From assembly GCF_001529295.1 (NCBI RefSeq), contig NZ_LLWK01000038.1, positions 950,696-1,014,695 of the forward strand: 64,000 nt of DNA, written 5' to 3'. The translations under genes were made by a program, and so were the position numbers. The notes beneath the pieces were generated by a model. That model had not been told where the DNA came from, searched no databases, and saw only the letters and a list, made by a program, of their open reading frames with translations. Within the stretch, counting starts at the first letter, position 1, and each line of letters starts with the position of its first letter. Shown here one piece after another: positions 1 to 9,444 of the stretch. This DNA comes from Flavobacterium sp. TAB 87 (GTDB lineage Bacteria > Bacteroidota > Bacteroidia > Flavobacteriales > Flavobacteriaceae).

Positions 1-725
1 TTCAAAAATATGATGTCAAGGTATATCGTCCGAATTTAATTGAAAATTGCAATCAAATTTTTACTCGTGATATCGGTTTTGTGATTGGAGACACTTTTGT
101 AAAATCAAATATTTTGCCCGATCGTGAACTAGAATTGGAGGCAATTCAATACGTATTAGATGAAATGAATCCTTTAAAAGTTGTTCGTCCGCCAGAAGAA
201 GTTCATATAGAAGGTGGAGATGTGATGCTTTGGAACGACTATATTTTTGTTGGTACTTATAAAGGTGGAGACTACAAAGATTATATTACAGCGAGAACCA
301 ATCTACAAGGAGTCGCTTATCTAAAAGAAACTTTCCCTAATAAAATTGTAAAGGAGTTTGACTTGGTTAAGTCAAAAATAGAGGCTCGTGACAATGCCTT
401 GCATTTAGATTGTTGTTTTCAACCTGTCGGAAAAAATAAAGGAATAATTTATAAAAATGGTTTCAGAGAAGAAGCAGATTACGAGTTTTTAGTTGGTCTT
501 TTCGGAAAAGAAAATTTATTTCATATTGAAAGAGAGGAAATGTATCATATGTTTTCTAATGTTTTTTCTATTGATGACAATGTGGTCGTTTCAGAAAGAA
601 ATTTTACCAGATTAAACAATTGGCTACGAGATAATGGATTTATTGTGGAAGAAGTTCCATACGCAGAGATTGCCAAACAAGAAGGGCTTTTACGTTGTTC
701 TACTTTGCCTTTAATTAGAGATTAA
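1..725 (+). CDS. Amidinotransferase/dimethylargininase-family hydrolase (5' end cut off by window)
   Basis: The reading frame is open from the window edge (first full codon at base 3), so the true start lies outside; a GTG at 81 is internal. Visible landmarks fit the guanidino-group-modifying fold (arginine deiminase, DDAH, amidinotransferase): IFTRDIGFVI just before the GTG, HIEGGD, a catalytic-type His in LHLDCC, and a Cys near the C-terminus in GLLRCSTLPL. Enzymes of this family act on arginine or methylarginine side-chain guanidines through a Cys-His pair. The next gene, 12 bases downstream, is a distant relative (CtlX type), so the two probably form an arginine/citrulline-linked operon. 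The exact substrate cannot be told from sequence. Confidence 0.85.
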   Translation, partial: QKYDVKVYRPNLIENCNQIFTRDIGFVIGDTFVKSNILPDRELELEAIQYVLDEMNPLKVVRPPEEVHIEGGDVMLWNDYIFVGTYKGGDYKDYITARTNLQGVAYLKETFPNKIVKEFDLVKSKIEARDNALHLDCCFQPVGKNKGIIYKNGFREEADYEFLVGLFGKENLFHIEREEMYHMFSNVFSIDDNVVVSERNFTRLNNWLRDNGFIVEEVPYAEIAKQEGLLRCSTLPLIRD

Positions 726-737
726 ATTATATTAAAT

Positions 738-1673
738 ATGAAACAAACTACTAATTCTATTTTGATGATTCGTCCTGTTGCTTTTCGTATGAACGAGCAA
801 ACAGCGGTAAATAATTACTACCAAAAAGTGCTAGATGGACTTTTACCTACTACAGTAAACGCTAAAGCGCAACAAGAATTTGATGCTTTTGTTGAGAAGT
901 TAAAAGCCGTTGGAGTTGATGTTACGGTTGTTGACGACACGTTAGATACAGATACTCCAGACAGTATTTTTCCAAACAATTGGATTTCTTTCCACGAAAA
1001 TGGAGATGTTGCCTTGTACCCGATGTTTGCAGAGAATCGCAGATTTGAACGTCGTGAAGATATTTTAGACATTCTAGAAGAAAAAGGTTTTGTGATTACT
1101 AATATTATGGATTACACTTCTGCAGAAGAAGATGGATTTTTCTTAGAAGGTACAGGAAGTCTCCTTTTAGACAGGGCTAATGGCAAAGCATATTGTGCAT
1201 TGTCGCCAAGAGCCGATGAGGAATTGTTTATCGAGTTTTGCGAAGATTTTGATAAAGCACCAATCATTTTTGAAGCTTTTCAAACAGTTGGTAAGCAACG
1301 GGAGTTAATTTACCACACGAACGTAATGATGTGTTTAGGAGAAACTTTTGCCGTTATTTGCGCCGATTGTATTGATGATAAAAAGGAGCGAAAAATGGTG
1401 TTGGATAGTCTTAGAGTAGATAAAAAAGAAATTATCTTAATCACAGAGGAGCAAGTGAATAGTTTTGCAGGAAACATGCTTGAAGTTCGCGGTGCAGCTG
1501 ATAAAAAATATGTAGTAATGAGTACGTCGGCGCATCAAAGTTTGACTCCGAAACAAATTAGTCAATTAGAGAATCATGCTGAGATTTTAAGCTCAAGTTT
1601 AGATACAATTGAAGCTTGTGGAGGTGGAAGTGCCCGTTGCATGATGGCAGAAATTTTTCTTCCTAAAAAATAA
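738..1673 (+). CDS. ctlX: CtlX-type citrulline/arginine hydrolase
   Basis: A 311-residue protein of the amidinotransferase superfamily. It has the family marks SIFPNNW (residues 76-82), FLEGTGS (135-141), a His around residue 193 (IYHTNVM) and the nucleophile-type Cys at about 301 in GGGSARCMMAE. CtlX proteins are annotated as citrulline-utilisation hydrolases; arginine deiminase-like activity is an alternative. The ATG at 738 follows the upstream relative by 12 bases, which suggests one transcript. It is followed by a bidirectional terminator facing marC. Confidence 0.85.
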   Translation: MKQTTNSILMIRPVAFRMNEQTAVNNYYQKVLDGLLPTTVNAKAQQEFDAFVEKLKAVGVDVTVVDDTLDTDTPDSIFPNNWISFHENGDVALYPMFAENRRFERREDILDILEEKGFVITNIMDYTSAEEDGFFLEGTGSLLLDRANGKAYCALSPRADEELFIEFCEDFDKAPIIFEAFQTVGKQRELIYHTNVMMCLGETFAVICADCIDDKKERKMVLDSLRVDKKEIILITEEQVNSFAGNMLEVRGAADKKYVVMSTSAHQSLTPKQISQLENHAEILSSSLDTIEACGGGSARCMMAEIFLPKK

Positions 1674-1694
1674 AACTTTTAATATTCACTAAAA

Positions 1695-1728
1695 AAAGGG
1701 ATGAAGCGTAGTGTGTTTTCATCCCTTT
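1695..1728. terminator. Bidirectional terminator between ctlX and marC
   Basis: Perfect 11-bp arms AAAGGGATGAA and TTCATCCCTTT with a 12-base loop. A-rich sequence lies on the left and T/C-rich sequence on the right, between the convergent genes ending at 1673 (+) and 1733 (-). Confidence 0.75.
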
Positions 1729-1732
1729 CTCT

Positions 1733-2362
1733 TTACATCAAATTCCCTTTGATTATATTAATAATCGAGCTTACGATATATTGAACTCCAATTGCGATAA
1801 CAATAAAGCCGATGATTCTCGAGATTGCTACAATTCCAGACGCTCCTAAAAACCGAGCTAAGTAATGTGCACTTCTTAAAATTAAAAATATTAAAAATGC
1901 AGTGGTTAAAATTGCTAAAACTGCAACAATTATATCAGAAGTTGAATGGTGCTCTTGGTAAAATGCTATTAGTAAAGAAATTGATCCTGGACCTGCTAAC
2001 ATGGGTATGGCTAAAGGAGTTAATGCAATATCGTTTCTTTTTTGGGCATCATTTTCTACTTTTTTATTGATGCCTCTTCTTTTATTCATTTGACCAGATA
2101 ACAATGAAAAACCAGAATTTGCAATCACCAATCCACCAGCAATACGAAGTGCATCGATACTAATTCCAAAAAAAGTGAGCACATATTGTCCGATAAAAAA
2201 GGAAACAATCAAAATAATAAAAACATTAATCGCTGTCCACAATGAAATTCTAGAGCGCTCTGCCTTGGAGTCGTCTTGGGTAAGTCCGACAAAAATAGGA
2301 ACGGTACCGATTGGGTTAATTACAGAGAACAGCGCAGCAATTAAATAAATGAATAAATCCAT
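1733..2362 (-). CDS. MarC family integral membrane protein
   Basis: A 209-residue, very hydrophobic protein with about six membrane segments. It opens with the family signature LFSVINPIGTVPIFVGLT and has PLAIPMLAGPGSI in the middle, the second half of the MarC/UPF0056 internal repeat. MarC proteins are inner-membrane proteins of unproven transport function; an early link to antibiotic resistance was not upheld. It is monocistronic here, with a TATTTTTG promoter box just upstream on the minus strand and a shared terminator downstream. Confidence 0.9.
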   Translation of the reverse strand: MDLFIYLIAALFSVINPIGTVPIFVGLTQDDSKAERSRISLWTAINVFIILIVSFFIGQYVLTFFGISIDALRIAGGLVIANSGFSLLSGQMNKRRGINKKVENDAQKRNDIALTPLAIPMLAGPGSISLLIAFYQEHHSTSDIIVAVLAILTTAFLIFLILRSAHYLARFLGASGIVAISRIIGFIVIAIGVQYIVSSIINIIKGNLM

Positions 2363-2381
2363 GAAGTTTTGTTTGTTTGGT

Positions 2382-2389
2382 CAAAAATA
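2382..2389 (-). promoter_or_regulatory. Candidate -7 promoter box for marC
   Basis: On the minus strand the bases read TATTTTTG, matching the Bacteroidota -7 consensus TAnnTTTG, about 20 bases before the marC ATG. No clear -33 TTG was found at standard spacing. Confidence 0.4.
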
Positions 2390-2516
2390 CTATTAATAAT
2401 GTAATTTTTGAATGCCTAATGTTACTATTGTGTTTATTTTTTTAGTTTAAATATAAGTTTTCTACCTACGAATGACCAACTTATTTTTGTTTACTTTTGT
2501 GTTATATATTAAAAAC

Positions 2517-2882
2517 ATGAAAAGTAAAAGAACTTTAGTGCTTGGAGCGAGCACAAAAACAGATAGATACGCTTATAAAGCAATTACGATGCTTGTGGAA
2601 AAAGGACATCCAGTGTTAGCAATTGGCCAAAGAGCTGGTGAAGTAGCAGGAATAAAAATTCACACCAAAGCAATTCCAGTAAAAAGTGTCGATACGATAA
2701 CACTCTATCTTAATCCAATGCGTCAGCGTGATTACTACAATTATATTATAGAAGCCCAGCCCAAACGAGTAATCTTTAATCCAGGTACCGAAAATCCAGA
2801 GTTTTATCAATTATTAGAGCTTAATAATATTAAAGCTGAAGTTGCTTGTACGTTGGTTTTATTGAGTACCAATCAGTATTAA
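2517..2882 (+). CDS. CoA-binding domain protein (YccU type)
   Basis: Starting at the ATG at 2517 gives 121 residues beginning MKSKRTLVLGAS; an upstream in-frame start at 2472 would add 15 untypical residues and overlap a likely promoter (TACTTTTG, 2492-2499). The N-terminal VLGAS plus the pattern of a small Rossmann domain (GHPVLAIGQR, later VIFNPGTENPE) fit the CoA-binding domain found in succinyl-CoA synthetase and stand-alone YccU-like proteins. The biological role of the stand-alone form is unknown. It stands alone, followed by a structured repeat element. Confidence 0.8.
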   Translation: MKSKRTLVLGASTKTDRYAYKAITMLVEKGHPVLAIGQRAGEVAGIKIHTKAIPVKSVDTITLYLNPMRQRDYYNYIIEAQPKRVIFNPGTENPEFYQLLELNNIKAEVACTLVLLSTNQY

Positions 2883-2895
2883 GTTTTTAATTTGT

Positions 2896-2983
2896 AGCTA
2901 ATCCAGCTATACGCTATATCTTTTGTGTTGGTCCAATAAAATATTGGCTCAACACAAAAGGATGTCGCTGCTATCTGGGCTAA
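2896..2983. repeat. Intergenic structured repeat element (REP-like, long imperfect hairpin)
   Basis: The core is a nested hairpin: CTTTTGTGTTG (2920-2930) pairs with CAACACAAAAG (2950-2960), and inside it CCAATA (2933-2938) pairs with TATTGG (2942-2947) around three As. The flanks, TAGCTAATCCAGC on the left and GCTATCTGGGCTA on the right, also pair imperfectly. From memory, the minus-strand reading (TAGCCC.GATAGCAGCG.CATCC, hairpin, GATATAGCGTATAGC) matches an element seen many times between genes in Flavobacterium genomes. Only one copy is present here. Confidence 0.6.
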
Positions 2984-3057
2984 AATAGTGTAGTATTGCA
3001 ATCACGTACTTGTTTTAAAATTGCAAGTTTTCTAATAAAAAACAGTATTTCTTTAGT

Positions 3058-3678
3058 ATGGAATTCTCATCAAAATTAATTGAAAAAGCCGTAAATGAGA
3101 TGTCACAATTGCCAGGCATTGGCAAGCGTACGGCATTGCGTTTGGTTTTGCATTTGTTGAAACAGCCCAAAGAACAAAGTGCATTTTTAGCCGAAGCGTT
3201 AAATACGATGCGAAACGATATTCGTTTTTGTGAATCGTGTCATAATATTTCAGATACCGATTTGTGTGAAATATGTGCTAATACTTCCCGAAATCACCAA
3301 ACTATTTGTGTAGTCGAAGACATTCGTGACGTTATGGCTATTGAAAACACTGGTCAATACAAAGGCATATATCATGTGCTTGGCGGTAAAATATCTCCTA
3401 TTGAAGGCGTTGGACCAAGTCAATTACACATTGGTTCCTTGGTTGATAAAGTAAAATCAGGAAAAGTGGTCGAAATAATCTTTGCTTTGAGTTCGACTAT
3501 GGAAGGAGATACGACTAATTTTTACATCTACAAACAAATCGCAGAGATTTCCATTATTATTTCGACTATTGCCAGAGGTATTGCAGTTGGTGATGAACTA
3601 GAGTATGCAGACGAAGTTACTTTGGGTCGCAGTATTTTGCATCGTGTGCCTTTTGAGAAAAGTTTTAAAAGTAATTAA
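3058..3678 (+). CDS. recR: Recombination mediator protein RecR
   Basis: 206 residues, the usual RecR length. The helix-hairpin-helix [15 protein letters not shown] lies near residues 15-29. Four zinc-binding cysteines follow (58, 61, 70, 73, in FCESCHN and DLCEIC), then a Toprim domain with [12 protein letters not shown] and the C-terminal Walker-like region. RecR works with RecO and RecF to load RecA onto SSB-covered single-stranded DNA. It is the last housekeeping gene before the polysaccharide locus. Confidence 0.97.
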   Translation: MEFSSKLIEKAVNEMSQLPGIGKRTALRLVLHLLKQPKEQSAFLAEALNTMRNDIRFCESCHNISDTDLCEICANTSRNHQTICVVEDIRDVMAIENTGQYKGIYHVLGGKISPIEGVGPSQLHIGSLVDKVKSGKVVEIIFALSSTMEGDTTNFYIYKQIAEISIIISTIARGIAVGDELEYADEVTLGRSILHRVPFEKSFKSN

Positions 3679-3724
3679 TTTAGTCTTTTAAAATTCGATA
3701 GTATTCAAATAAAAAACGAAATCC

Positions 3725-3732
3725 TATATTTG
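3725..3732 (+). promoter_or_regulatory. Candidate promoter of the polysaccharide export operon
   Basis: TATATTTG followed by CG matches the Bacteroidota -7 box TAnnTTTG. It lies 18 bases before the ATG of the first export gene. The -33 TTG is not clear (TATTC in that region). Confidence 0.5.
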
Positions 3733-3750
3733 CGTTTCAAAACTTAAAAA

Positions 3751-4548
3751 ATGACTAAAAACAGTCTTTGTCTCTTGCTTTTATTGAGCGTCTTTGTAAC
3801 GTCATGCATCCCGTTAAATGATCTTGTGTATTTGCAAGATAAAGATACAAAGGGAATTGAAAGAGCAGTTTCCGCGGTAGAATCTAAACCGTACCGCTTG
3901 CAAACTAATGATGTTATTAGTATCAACATAAAAGCGATTGATCCAAAGCTGGTTTCTATTTTTAATACTACAAATAGTGAAAGTGGATCCGCACAAGGTC
4001 GTTCAGAAACCGCTTTGTATTTTGATGGATTTACAGTTGACGATCATGGAAATATTCGTATTCCAGTTTTAGGTGAAATAAATGTTCTCGGGTTTACATT
4101 AGAGGAGGTGCGCTTAAAAATTGAGAATACCCTTTTAGATACTTATTTTAAAGCAGAAGCGAATATATTTGTTACGGTAAAATTAGCAGGATTTCGCTAT
4201 ACGATTAATGGCGAAGTAGGTAGTACTGGAACTAAAGTTTTATACAAGGATAATGTAAATGTTCTGGAAGCTATTGCTAATGCTGGAGATATTACAATAA
4301 CAGGGAATCGAAAAGCAGTAACAATTATCAGACAGTTACCAACCGGTATCGAAATGCATACTATTGATTTAACGGATATTAATGTAATTCATTCGCCGTA
4401 TTATCATTTACAACCGAACGATTACATTTACGTTAAACCATTAAAACAAAAAACTTGGGGAACTGGTAAAACCGGTATAGAGTCAATAGGTACAATAATT
4501 ACTATTTTGTCTCTGGCTACGACAACGTATGTTCTCTTAAAAATATAA
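3751..4548 (+). CDS. Wza-like outer-membrane polysaccharide export lipoprotein
   Basis: 265 residues. A lipoprotein signal ends at the lipobox VTSC (Cys 19). A polysaccharide-export (Poly_export) domain follows, with LQTNDVISINIKAIDP and DGFTVDDHGNIRIPVLGEI, then one SLBB-type domain (YTINGEVGSTGTKVLY) and a C-terminal hydrophobic segment. OPX proteins form the outer-membrane channel or its periplasmic neck for Wzy-dependent export. The tyrosine kinase Wzc follows 10 bases later, the standard partnership. A second, much larger OPX protein is encoded at 14207. Confidence 0.92.
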   Translation: MTKNSLCLLLLLSVFVTSCIPLNDLVYLQDKDTKGIERAVSAVESKPYRLQTNDVISINIKAIDPKLVSIFNTTNSESGSAQGRSETALYFDGFTVDDHGNIRIPVLGEINVLGFTLEEVRLKIENTLLDTYFKAEANIFVTVKLAGFRYTINGEVGSTGTKVLYKDNVNVLEAIANAGDITITGNRKAVTIIRQLPTGIEMHTIDLTDINVIHSPYYHLQPNDYIYVKPLKQKTWGTGKTGIESIGTIITILSLATTTYVLLKI

Positions 4549-4558
4549 CTCAAAACGA

Positions 4559-7012
4559 ATGTTAGATATAAAAGATTTTTCAATTTTTGACAATCAGCCT
4601 AGTTTTGATTTTAAAGGCCTACTTCTTAAAATTTTAGGATACTGGAAGTGGTTTGTAATTTGTATTGCCCTTGGACTTATTATTGCGTATCAAATCAATA
4701 TTCGTAAGGAGAAGATTTATGCCATGCAAACCATGATTTCGATTAAAGAAGAAAGTAATCCATTCTTTACTTCTAATACAAGTTTAGTTTTTAATTGGGG
4801 CGGAACTTCAGATCAAGTGAGTAGTACTTCTACTATTTTACAATCGAGATCTCATAATGAGCTAGTTGTAGATAAATTGCAGTTTTACATTGACTATCTT
4901 TCTCAAGGAAAATATAAGATGGTTGATGCTTATGGATCAGTTCCGTTTTCTATTTCGATAGATAAAATCAAAGGACAACTCGTCAATCAAGTGATCGGAA
5001 TTAAATTTATAAATGCGTCTGAATATGAAATTCGAATTCCGTTTGAAGCCAATTCTGTTTCGCTAGTTAATTATACTGATAATTCGTATAGTAATACCGC
5101 AGTTGCAGTCGGTGATTTTGTTAAGAGATACAAAGTCGGTGACCGCGTTTCCCTGCCATTTTTAGATTGGAAATTACAAATCAATGATAAGCCTGGTTTT
5201 TATACAGGCAATGAATATTATGTGCGTTTAAATGATTTTGACGGCACGGTTTCTCGTTATCGAAACATTAATGTAAATGTTGATGCAAAGGCTGGTTCTA
5301 TTTTGACATTGAGCCTTCAGGGAACGAATAAAGCGCGAATGGTGGAATATTTGAATGCCACTGTAAAAATGTTGATTAAAAATCAGTTGGATTCTAAAAA
5401 CCAATTCGCAACCAATACGATTAGCTTTATTGATAGCACCTTAGTGGCTATGGAAAAGCAGCTAAAAACTACAGGCAACGAATTAAAAACATTCCGAAAG
5501 GATAAAAATATTTTCGACATCGAAGAAGGAGGCGCTAAATTCTCTGATAAGATGTTGGATTTTGATGTAGAACGAGATCAGATTACGCGAAAGGTTGCCT
5601 ATTACAACTCCCTTAAATCGTATTTAAAAAACAGTGTTGATTATTCTAAGTTACCGGCTCCGTCAGTGGCTGGAATTGAAGACCCTAATATTGCTGCCAA
5701 TGTTTCTAAATTAATTGCGCTTTCAACACAGCGTTCAGAAATGGCTTACGCAGTAAAGAGTGACAAGATATTTAAAGATTTTGACAATCAAATGGCGGCG
5801 GTTAAAAATGTACTTTTAGAAAATATTAATTCTGCAAAATCCTCGTTACAATATGACTTGGCGTTAATCAATGGTAAAATTGGTCAAGCGGAGAGTACTA
5901 TAAAAAGACTGCCAGATGAACAACAAGAACTTCTAAAAATTAAAAGGAAATACGATTTAAGCGATAATATCTATAATACTTTTTTGCAAAAAAGGAGTGA
6001 GGCTGATATCGTTAAAGCGGCGAATCTTTCCGATATTCACTTTATAGATCCTGCAAAAGATATTGGCGGAGGTCTGATTGGTCCAAAAACATCTGTAAAT
6101 TATGTGTTGGCTATTTTCTTAGGAATTTTGATTCCTTTACTTTTTGTGTTTATTATATTTTTTATTAATAATTCGATTCAGAACACCGAAGACATAAATA
6201 AATTAACTCAAATCCCATTAATTGGGGTCATTGGATTAAATGAAGAAAAAACAACATTAGCTGTTTTTGAAAAGCCGAAATCGGCGATGTCTGAATCATT
6301 TCGTGCGATACGTTCGTCGCTGCAATTTTTATATAAAAAGAAGCAGTTGGATGGTGCTAAGACATTAATGATAACGTCGTCTGTGAGTGGAGAAGGTAAA
6401 ACATTTTGTTCTATTAATATAGCAACTGTTTTCGCCTTGAGCGAAAAGAAAACGGTTATTTTAGGTTTAGACTTAAGAAAACCAAGACTTGCGGAAGAGT
6501 TTGGAATAGAAAATAAAGATGGTATTGTTAATTATTTAATTAAGCAAAAGTCACTTCAAGAAATAACTAACAAAACCGTTATTCCGCATTTAGATGTTAT
6601 CTTATCTGGCCCTGTTCCGCCAAATCCTTCAGAACTCATTATTAGTGAAGGAATGAATGAGTTAATGGAAGAGTTGAAAAAAAAGTACGATTATATTATT
6701 TTAGATACGCCACCTGTTGGTTTAGTTTCAGATTCTTTAGAATTAGTGCAATTTGCAGATACAACTATTTATGTGGTGAGACAGAATTATACTAAAAAGG
6801 ATATGATTATGTTATTAAATACTAGAATACGACGCGGTGAACTTGAAAATGTTAGTATACTACTAAATGGGTTTGAGAACAAAGCAAAATATGGTTCAGC
6901 ATATGGTTCGGCATATGGATACGGTTACGGTACTTATGGTTATTCATATAACGATAATCAAGAAGTCAAAAGCACCATTGCCGACCGTTTAAAAAAAATA
7001 TTTAAAAAGTAG
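4559..7012 (+). CDS. Wzc-like polysaccharide co-polymerase with tyrosine autokinase
   Basis: 817 residues. A Wzz domain has a first membrane segment near residues 33-50, a long periplasmic coiled-coil part, and a second membrane segment near 515-540. The cytoplasmic BY-kinase domain follows, with Walker A SSVSGEGKTF (about 603-612), Walker A' ILGLDLRKP and Walker B YIILDTPP (about 711). A C-terminal tyrosine-rich tail (YGSAYGSAYGYGYGTYGYSY) is the usual autophosphorylation cluster. It controls chain length and export together with the Wza-like lipoprotein upstream. All kinase motifs look intact. Confidence 0.95.
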   Translation: MLDIKDFSIFDNQPSFDFKGLLLKILGYWKWFVICIALGLIIAYQINIRKEKIYAMQTMISIKEESNPFFTSNTSLVFNWGGTSDQVSSTSTILQSRSHNELVVDKLQFYIDYLSQGKYKMVDAYGSVPFSISIDKIKGQLVNQVIGIKFINASEYEIRIPFEANSVSLVNYTDNSYSNTAVAVGDFVKRYKVGDRVSLPFLDWKLQINDKPGFYTGNEYYVRLNDFDGTVSRYRNINVNVDAKAGSILTLSLQGTNKARMVEYLNATVKMLIKNQLDSKNQFATNTISFIDSTLVAMEKQLKTTGNELKTFRKDKNIFDIEEGGAKFSDKMLDFDVERDQITRKVAYYNSLKSYLKNSVDYSKLPAPSVAGIEDPNIAANVSKLIALSTQRSEMAYAVKSDKIFKDFDNQMAAVKNVLLENINSAKSSLQYDLALINGKIGQAESTIKRLPDEQQELLKIKRKYDLSDNIYNTFLQKRSEADIVKAANLSDIHFIDPAKDIGGGLIGPKTSVNYVLAIFLGILIPLLFVFIIFFINNSIQNTEDINKLTQIPLIGVIGLNEEKTTLAVFEKPKSAMSESFRAIRSSLQFLYKKKQLDGAKTLMITSSVSGEGKTFCSINIATVFALSEKKTVILGLDLRKPRLAEEFGIENKDGIVNYLIKQKSLQEITNKTVIPHLDVILSGPVPPNPSELIISEGMNELMEELKKKYDYIILDTPPVGLVSDSLELVQFADTTIYVVRQNYTKKDMIMLLNTRIRRGELENVSILLNGFENKAKYGSAYGSAYGYGYGTYGYSYNDNQEVKSTIADRLKKIFKK

Positions 7013-7016
7013 AGAA

Positions 7017-8000
7017 ATGCAAGATCAAACAAGTTTTACCGTATTAATAACTGGTGGTGCCGGATTTATAGGTTCTAATCTATGTGAATATTTTTTAAAT
7101 TTGGGTAACAAAGTAGTTTGTCTCGATAATTTTTCTACGGGCCATCGACACAATATCCTTCCTTTTTTAGACAATAAAAATTTTGCATTAATTGAAGGTG
7201 ATATTCGAAATCTTGAAGACTGTAATACAGCAGTAAAGGGAGTCGATTATGTTTTGCATGAAGCTGCGTTGGGTTCAGTTCCGCGCTCGATTAATGATCC
7301 AATTACAACTAATGATGTTAATGTTTCCGGTTTTTTGAATATGCTAGTTGCATCAAGAGATGCGAAAGTCAAGCGATTTATATACGCTGCGAGTTCTTCG
7401 ACTTATGGAGATTCAAAAGAATTACCTAAAGTAGAAGACGTGATAGGAAAGCCACTTTCTCCGTATGCAATTACAAAGTACGTGAATGAATTATACGCTG
7501 ATATCTTCAGTAAAACTTACGGATTGGAAACCATTGGATTGCGTTATTTTAATGTATTTGGTAGAAGACAAGATCCTGAGGGTGCTTATGCCGCAGTTAT
7601 TCCTAAATTTGTCAAACAATTAATGAATTTGGAAAGTCCTTTAATTAATGGTGATGGAAATTACTCTCGTGATTTTACTTACATTGACAATGTGATTCAG
7701 ATGAATGCGTTGGCAATTAAGGCGACTGATTCAGAAGTTATAAATACTGTTTACAATACGGCTTACGGAGAACGCAATACGCTTAATGATTTGGTTCGCA
7801 CCTTAAAACAAATTTTATCAGCATACGATTCGAAAATTGCTGCTGTTGAAATTTTGTATCAGTCGAACCGAGCAGGAGATATACCTCACAGCTTAGCAAG
7901 CATCGACAAAGCGAAAAATAATTTAGGATATGATCCAAAATTTTCATTAGAACAAGGCTTGCAAGAAGCCATTCAGTGGTACTGGGAAAATTTAAAATAA
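7017..8000 (+). CDS. UDP-N-acetylglucosamine 4-epimerase-like SDR (WbpP/TviC type)
   Basis: 327-residue extended short-chain dehydrogenase. NAD-binding GGAGFIG is at 13-19 and the catalytic YAITK near 150. The stretch FNVFGRRQDPEGAYAAVIPK is very close to what I remember of WbpP and TviC, which interconvert UDP-GlcNAc and UDP-GalNAc or their uronic acids. A TviB/WbpO-like dehydrogenase at 10365 supports a pathway to a UDP-HexNAc uronic acid. UDP-glucuronate epimerase is the main alternative. It begins 4 bases after the kinase gene, in the same operon. Confidence 0.85.
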   Translation: MQDQTSFTVLITGGAGFIGSNLCEYFLNLGNKVVCLDNFSTGHRHNILPFLDNKNFALIEGDIRNLEDCNTAVKGVDYVLHEAALGSVPRSINDPITTNDVNVSGFLNMLVASRDAKVKRFIYAASSSTYGDSKELPKVEDVIGKPLSPYAITKYVNELYADIFSKTYGLETIGLRYFNVFGRRQDPEGAYAAVIPKFVKQLMNLESPLINGDGNYSRDFTYIDNVIQMNALAIKATDSEVINTVYNTAYGERNTLNDLVRTLKQILSAYDSKIAAVEILYQSNRAGDIPHSLASIDKAKNNLGYDPKFSLEQGLQEAIQWYWENLK

Positions 8001-8048
8001 CGATCCTACTGATAAAAGTAGAAAAGAATTGCATTTAAATTGATATAG

Positions 8049-9443
8049 ATGAATATTAAAAAAATATGCTGTATTGGAGCAGGTTACGTAGGAGGGCCAA
8101 CCATGACAGTCATTGCTCAAAAATGCCCGCACATTGAAGTTACTGTTGTTGATTTGAATGCGGAGCGTATTTTAGCATGGAATGATGAAAATGTGGAAAA
8201 TATTCCAATTTACGAACCGGGATTGTCTTCGATTGTAGCAGAAGCTAGAGGGCGCAACTTATTCTTTTCTACTGATGTTGAGAAGGCAATTGATGAAGCA
8301 GATATTATTTTTATTTCGGTAAATACGCCTACAAAAACGTACGGAAAAGGAAAAAATATGGCAGCTGATTTAAAATACATTGAATTGTGTGCCCGACAGA
8401 TTGCTAAGGTAGCTAAAAGTGATAAAATTGTTGTAGAAAAATCTACTTTGCCTGTGCGAACTGCAGAAGCTATAAAAAGTATTTTAGATCATACTGGAAA
8501 TGGCGTACAATTTCAAATCTTGTCCAATCCAGAATTTTTAGCGGAAGGAACTGCAGTGGAAGATTTGCTGCATCCAGATCGTATTTTAATTGGTGGCGAT
8601 ACAACGCCAGAAGGTCAAGAGGCCATTGCGGCTTTGGTGGCTGTTTATGCGAATTGGGTAGATCGTGACAAGATTTTAACTACGAATGTATGGTCTTCGG
8701 AATTGTCAAAGCTAACCGCTAATGCTTTTTTAGCGCAACGCATTTCATCTATAAATGCTATGTCAGAACTGTGTGAAAAAACAGGTGCGGATGTCAATGA
8801 AGTTGCGAGAGCGATTGGAATGGATAGTCGAATTGGAAACAAGTTTTTGAAAGCTTCTGTTGGCTTTGGAGGTTCCTGCTTTCAGAAAGACATTTTAAAT
8901 TTAGTGTATATAGCCAAATCCTATGGCTTGCATGAAGTAGCTGATTATTGGGAGCAGGTTATCATTATGAATGATCATCAAAAAAGACGCTTTTCAAATA
9001 AAATTGTTCAAACACTGTATAACACGGTTGCTGATAAAAAAATTGCTTTTTTAGGGTGGGCATTTAAGAAAGATACGAATGATACGAGAGAATCGGCGGC
9101 AATTTACGTAGCCGATGCTCTAATCAATGAGCAGGCAAAAATTGCGGTTTTTGATCCGAAAGTCTCTGAAAGTAAAGTGCTAAGTGATTTGAATTACTTA
9201 CAATCACGCAGTTCAGATGAAAATAAGGATGCGATTAGTTCTTTAGATTCAGCTTACAGTGCATGTAAAAATGCGCATGCTGTTGCTGTACTGACAGAAT
9301 GGGACGAGTTTAAAGAATATGATTGGACAAAAATATATGAGAGTATGCAAAAACCAGCTTTTATTTTCGATGGTCGTAATATTTTAGATAAACAAAGTCT
9401 AGAAAAAATTGGTTTTGTATACTGTGGAATTGGAGTATTGTAA
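8049..9443 (+). CDS. UDP-glucose 6-dehydrogenase (eukaryotic-type)
   Basis: 464 residues. N-terminal Rossmann motif GAGYVGGP is at 9-16, the catalytic Cys is in GGSCFQKD near 277, and the C-terminal UDP-binding domain contains [14 protein letters not shown]. The GYVGGPT form and the length are those of animal-like UGDHs, common in Bacteroidota, rather than the shorter Ugd/TuaD form. It oxidises UDP-glucose twice to UDP-glucuronate. The product could feed the neighbouring epimerase or be used directly. Confidence 0.93.
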   Translation: MNIKKICCIGAGYVGGPTMTVIAQKCPHIEVTVVDLNAERILAWNDENVENIPIYEPGLSSIVAEARGRNLFFSTDVEKAIDEADIIFISVNTPTKTYGKGKNMAADLKYIELCARQIAKVAKSDKIVVEKSTLPVRTAEAIKSILDHTGNGVQFQILSNPEFLAEGTAVEDLLHPDRILIGGDTTPEGQEAIAALVAVYANWVDRDKILTTNVWSSELSKLTANAFLAQRISSINAMSELCEKTGADVNEVARAIGMDSRIGNKFLKASVGFGGSCFQKDILNLVYIAKSYGLHEVADYWEQVIIMNDHQKRRFSNKIVQTLYNTVADKKIAFLGWAFKKDTNDTRESAAIYVADALINEQAKIAVFDPKVSESKVLSDLNYLQSRSSDENKDAISSLDSAYSACKNAHAVAVLTEWDEFKEYDWTKIYESMQKPAFIFDGRNILDKQSLEKIGFVYCGIGVL

Positions 9444-9444
9444 T

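Noticed and set aside
1825..2070. Open frame on the + strand inside marC
   Set aside because: It lies fully opposite a well-supported membrane protein gene and shows only antisense Leu/Lys-rich text.
7017..8000. UDP-glucuronate epimerase call
   Set aside because: The FNVFGRRQDPEGAYAAVIPK stretch and the TviB-like partner fit the WbpP/TviC group better; kept as an alternative.
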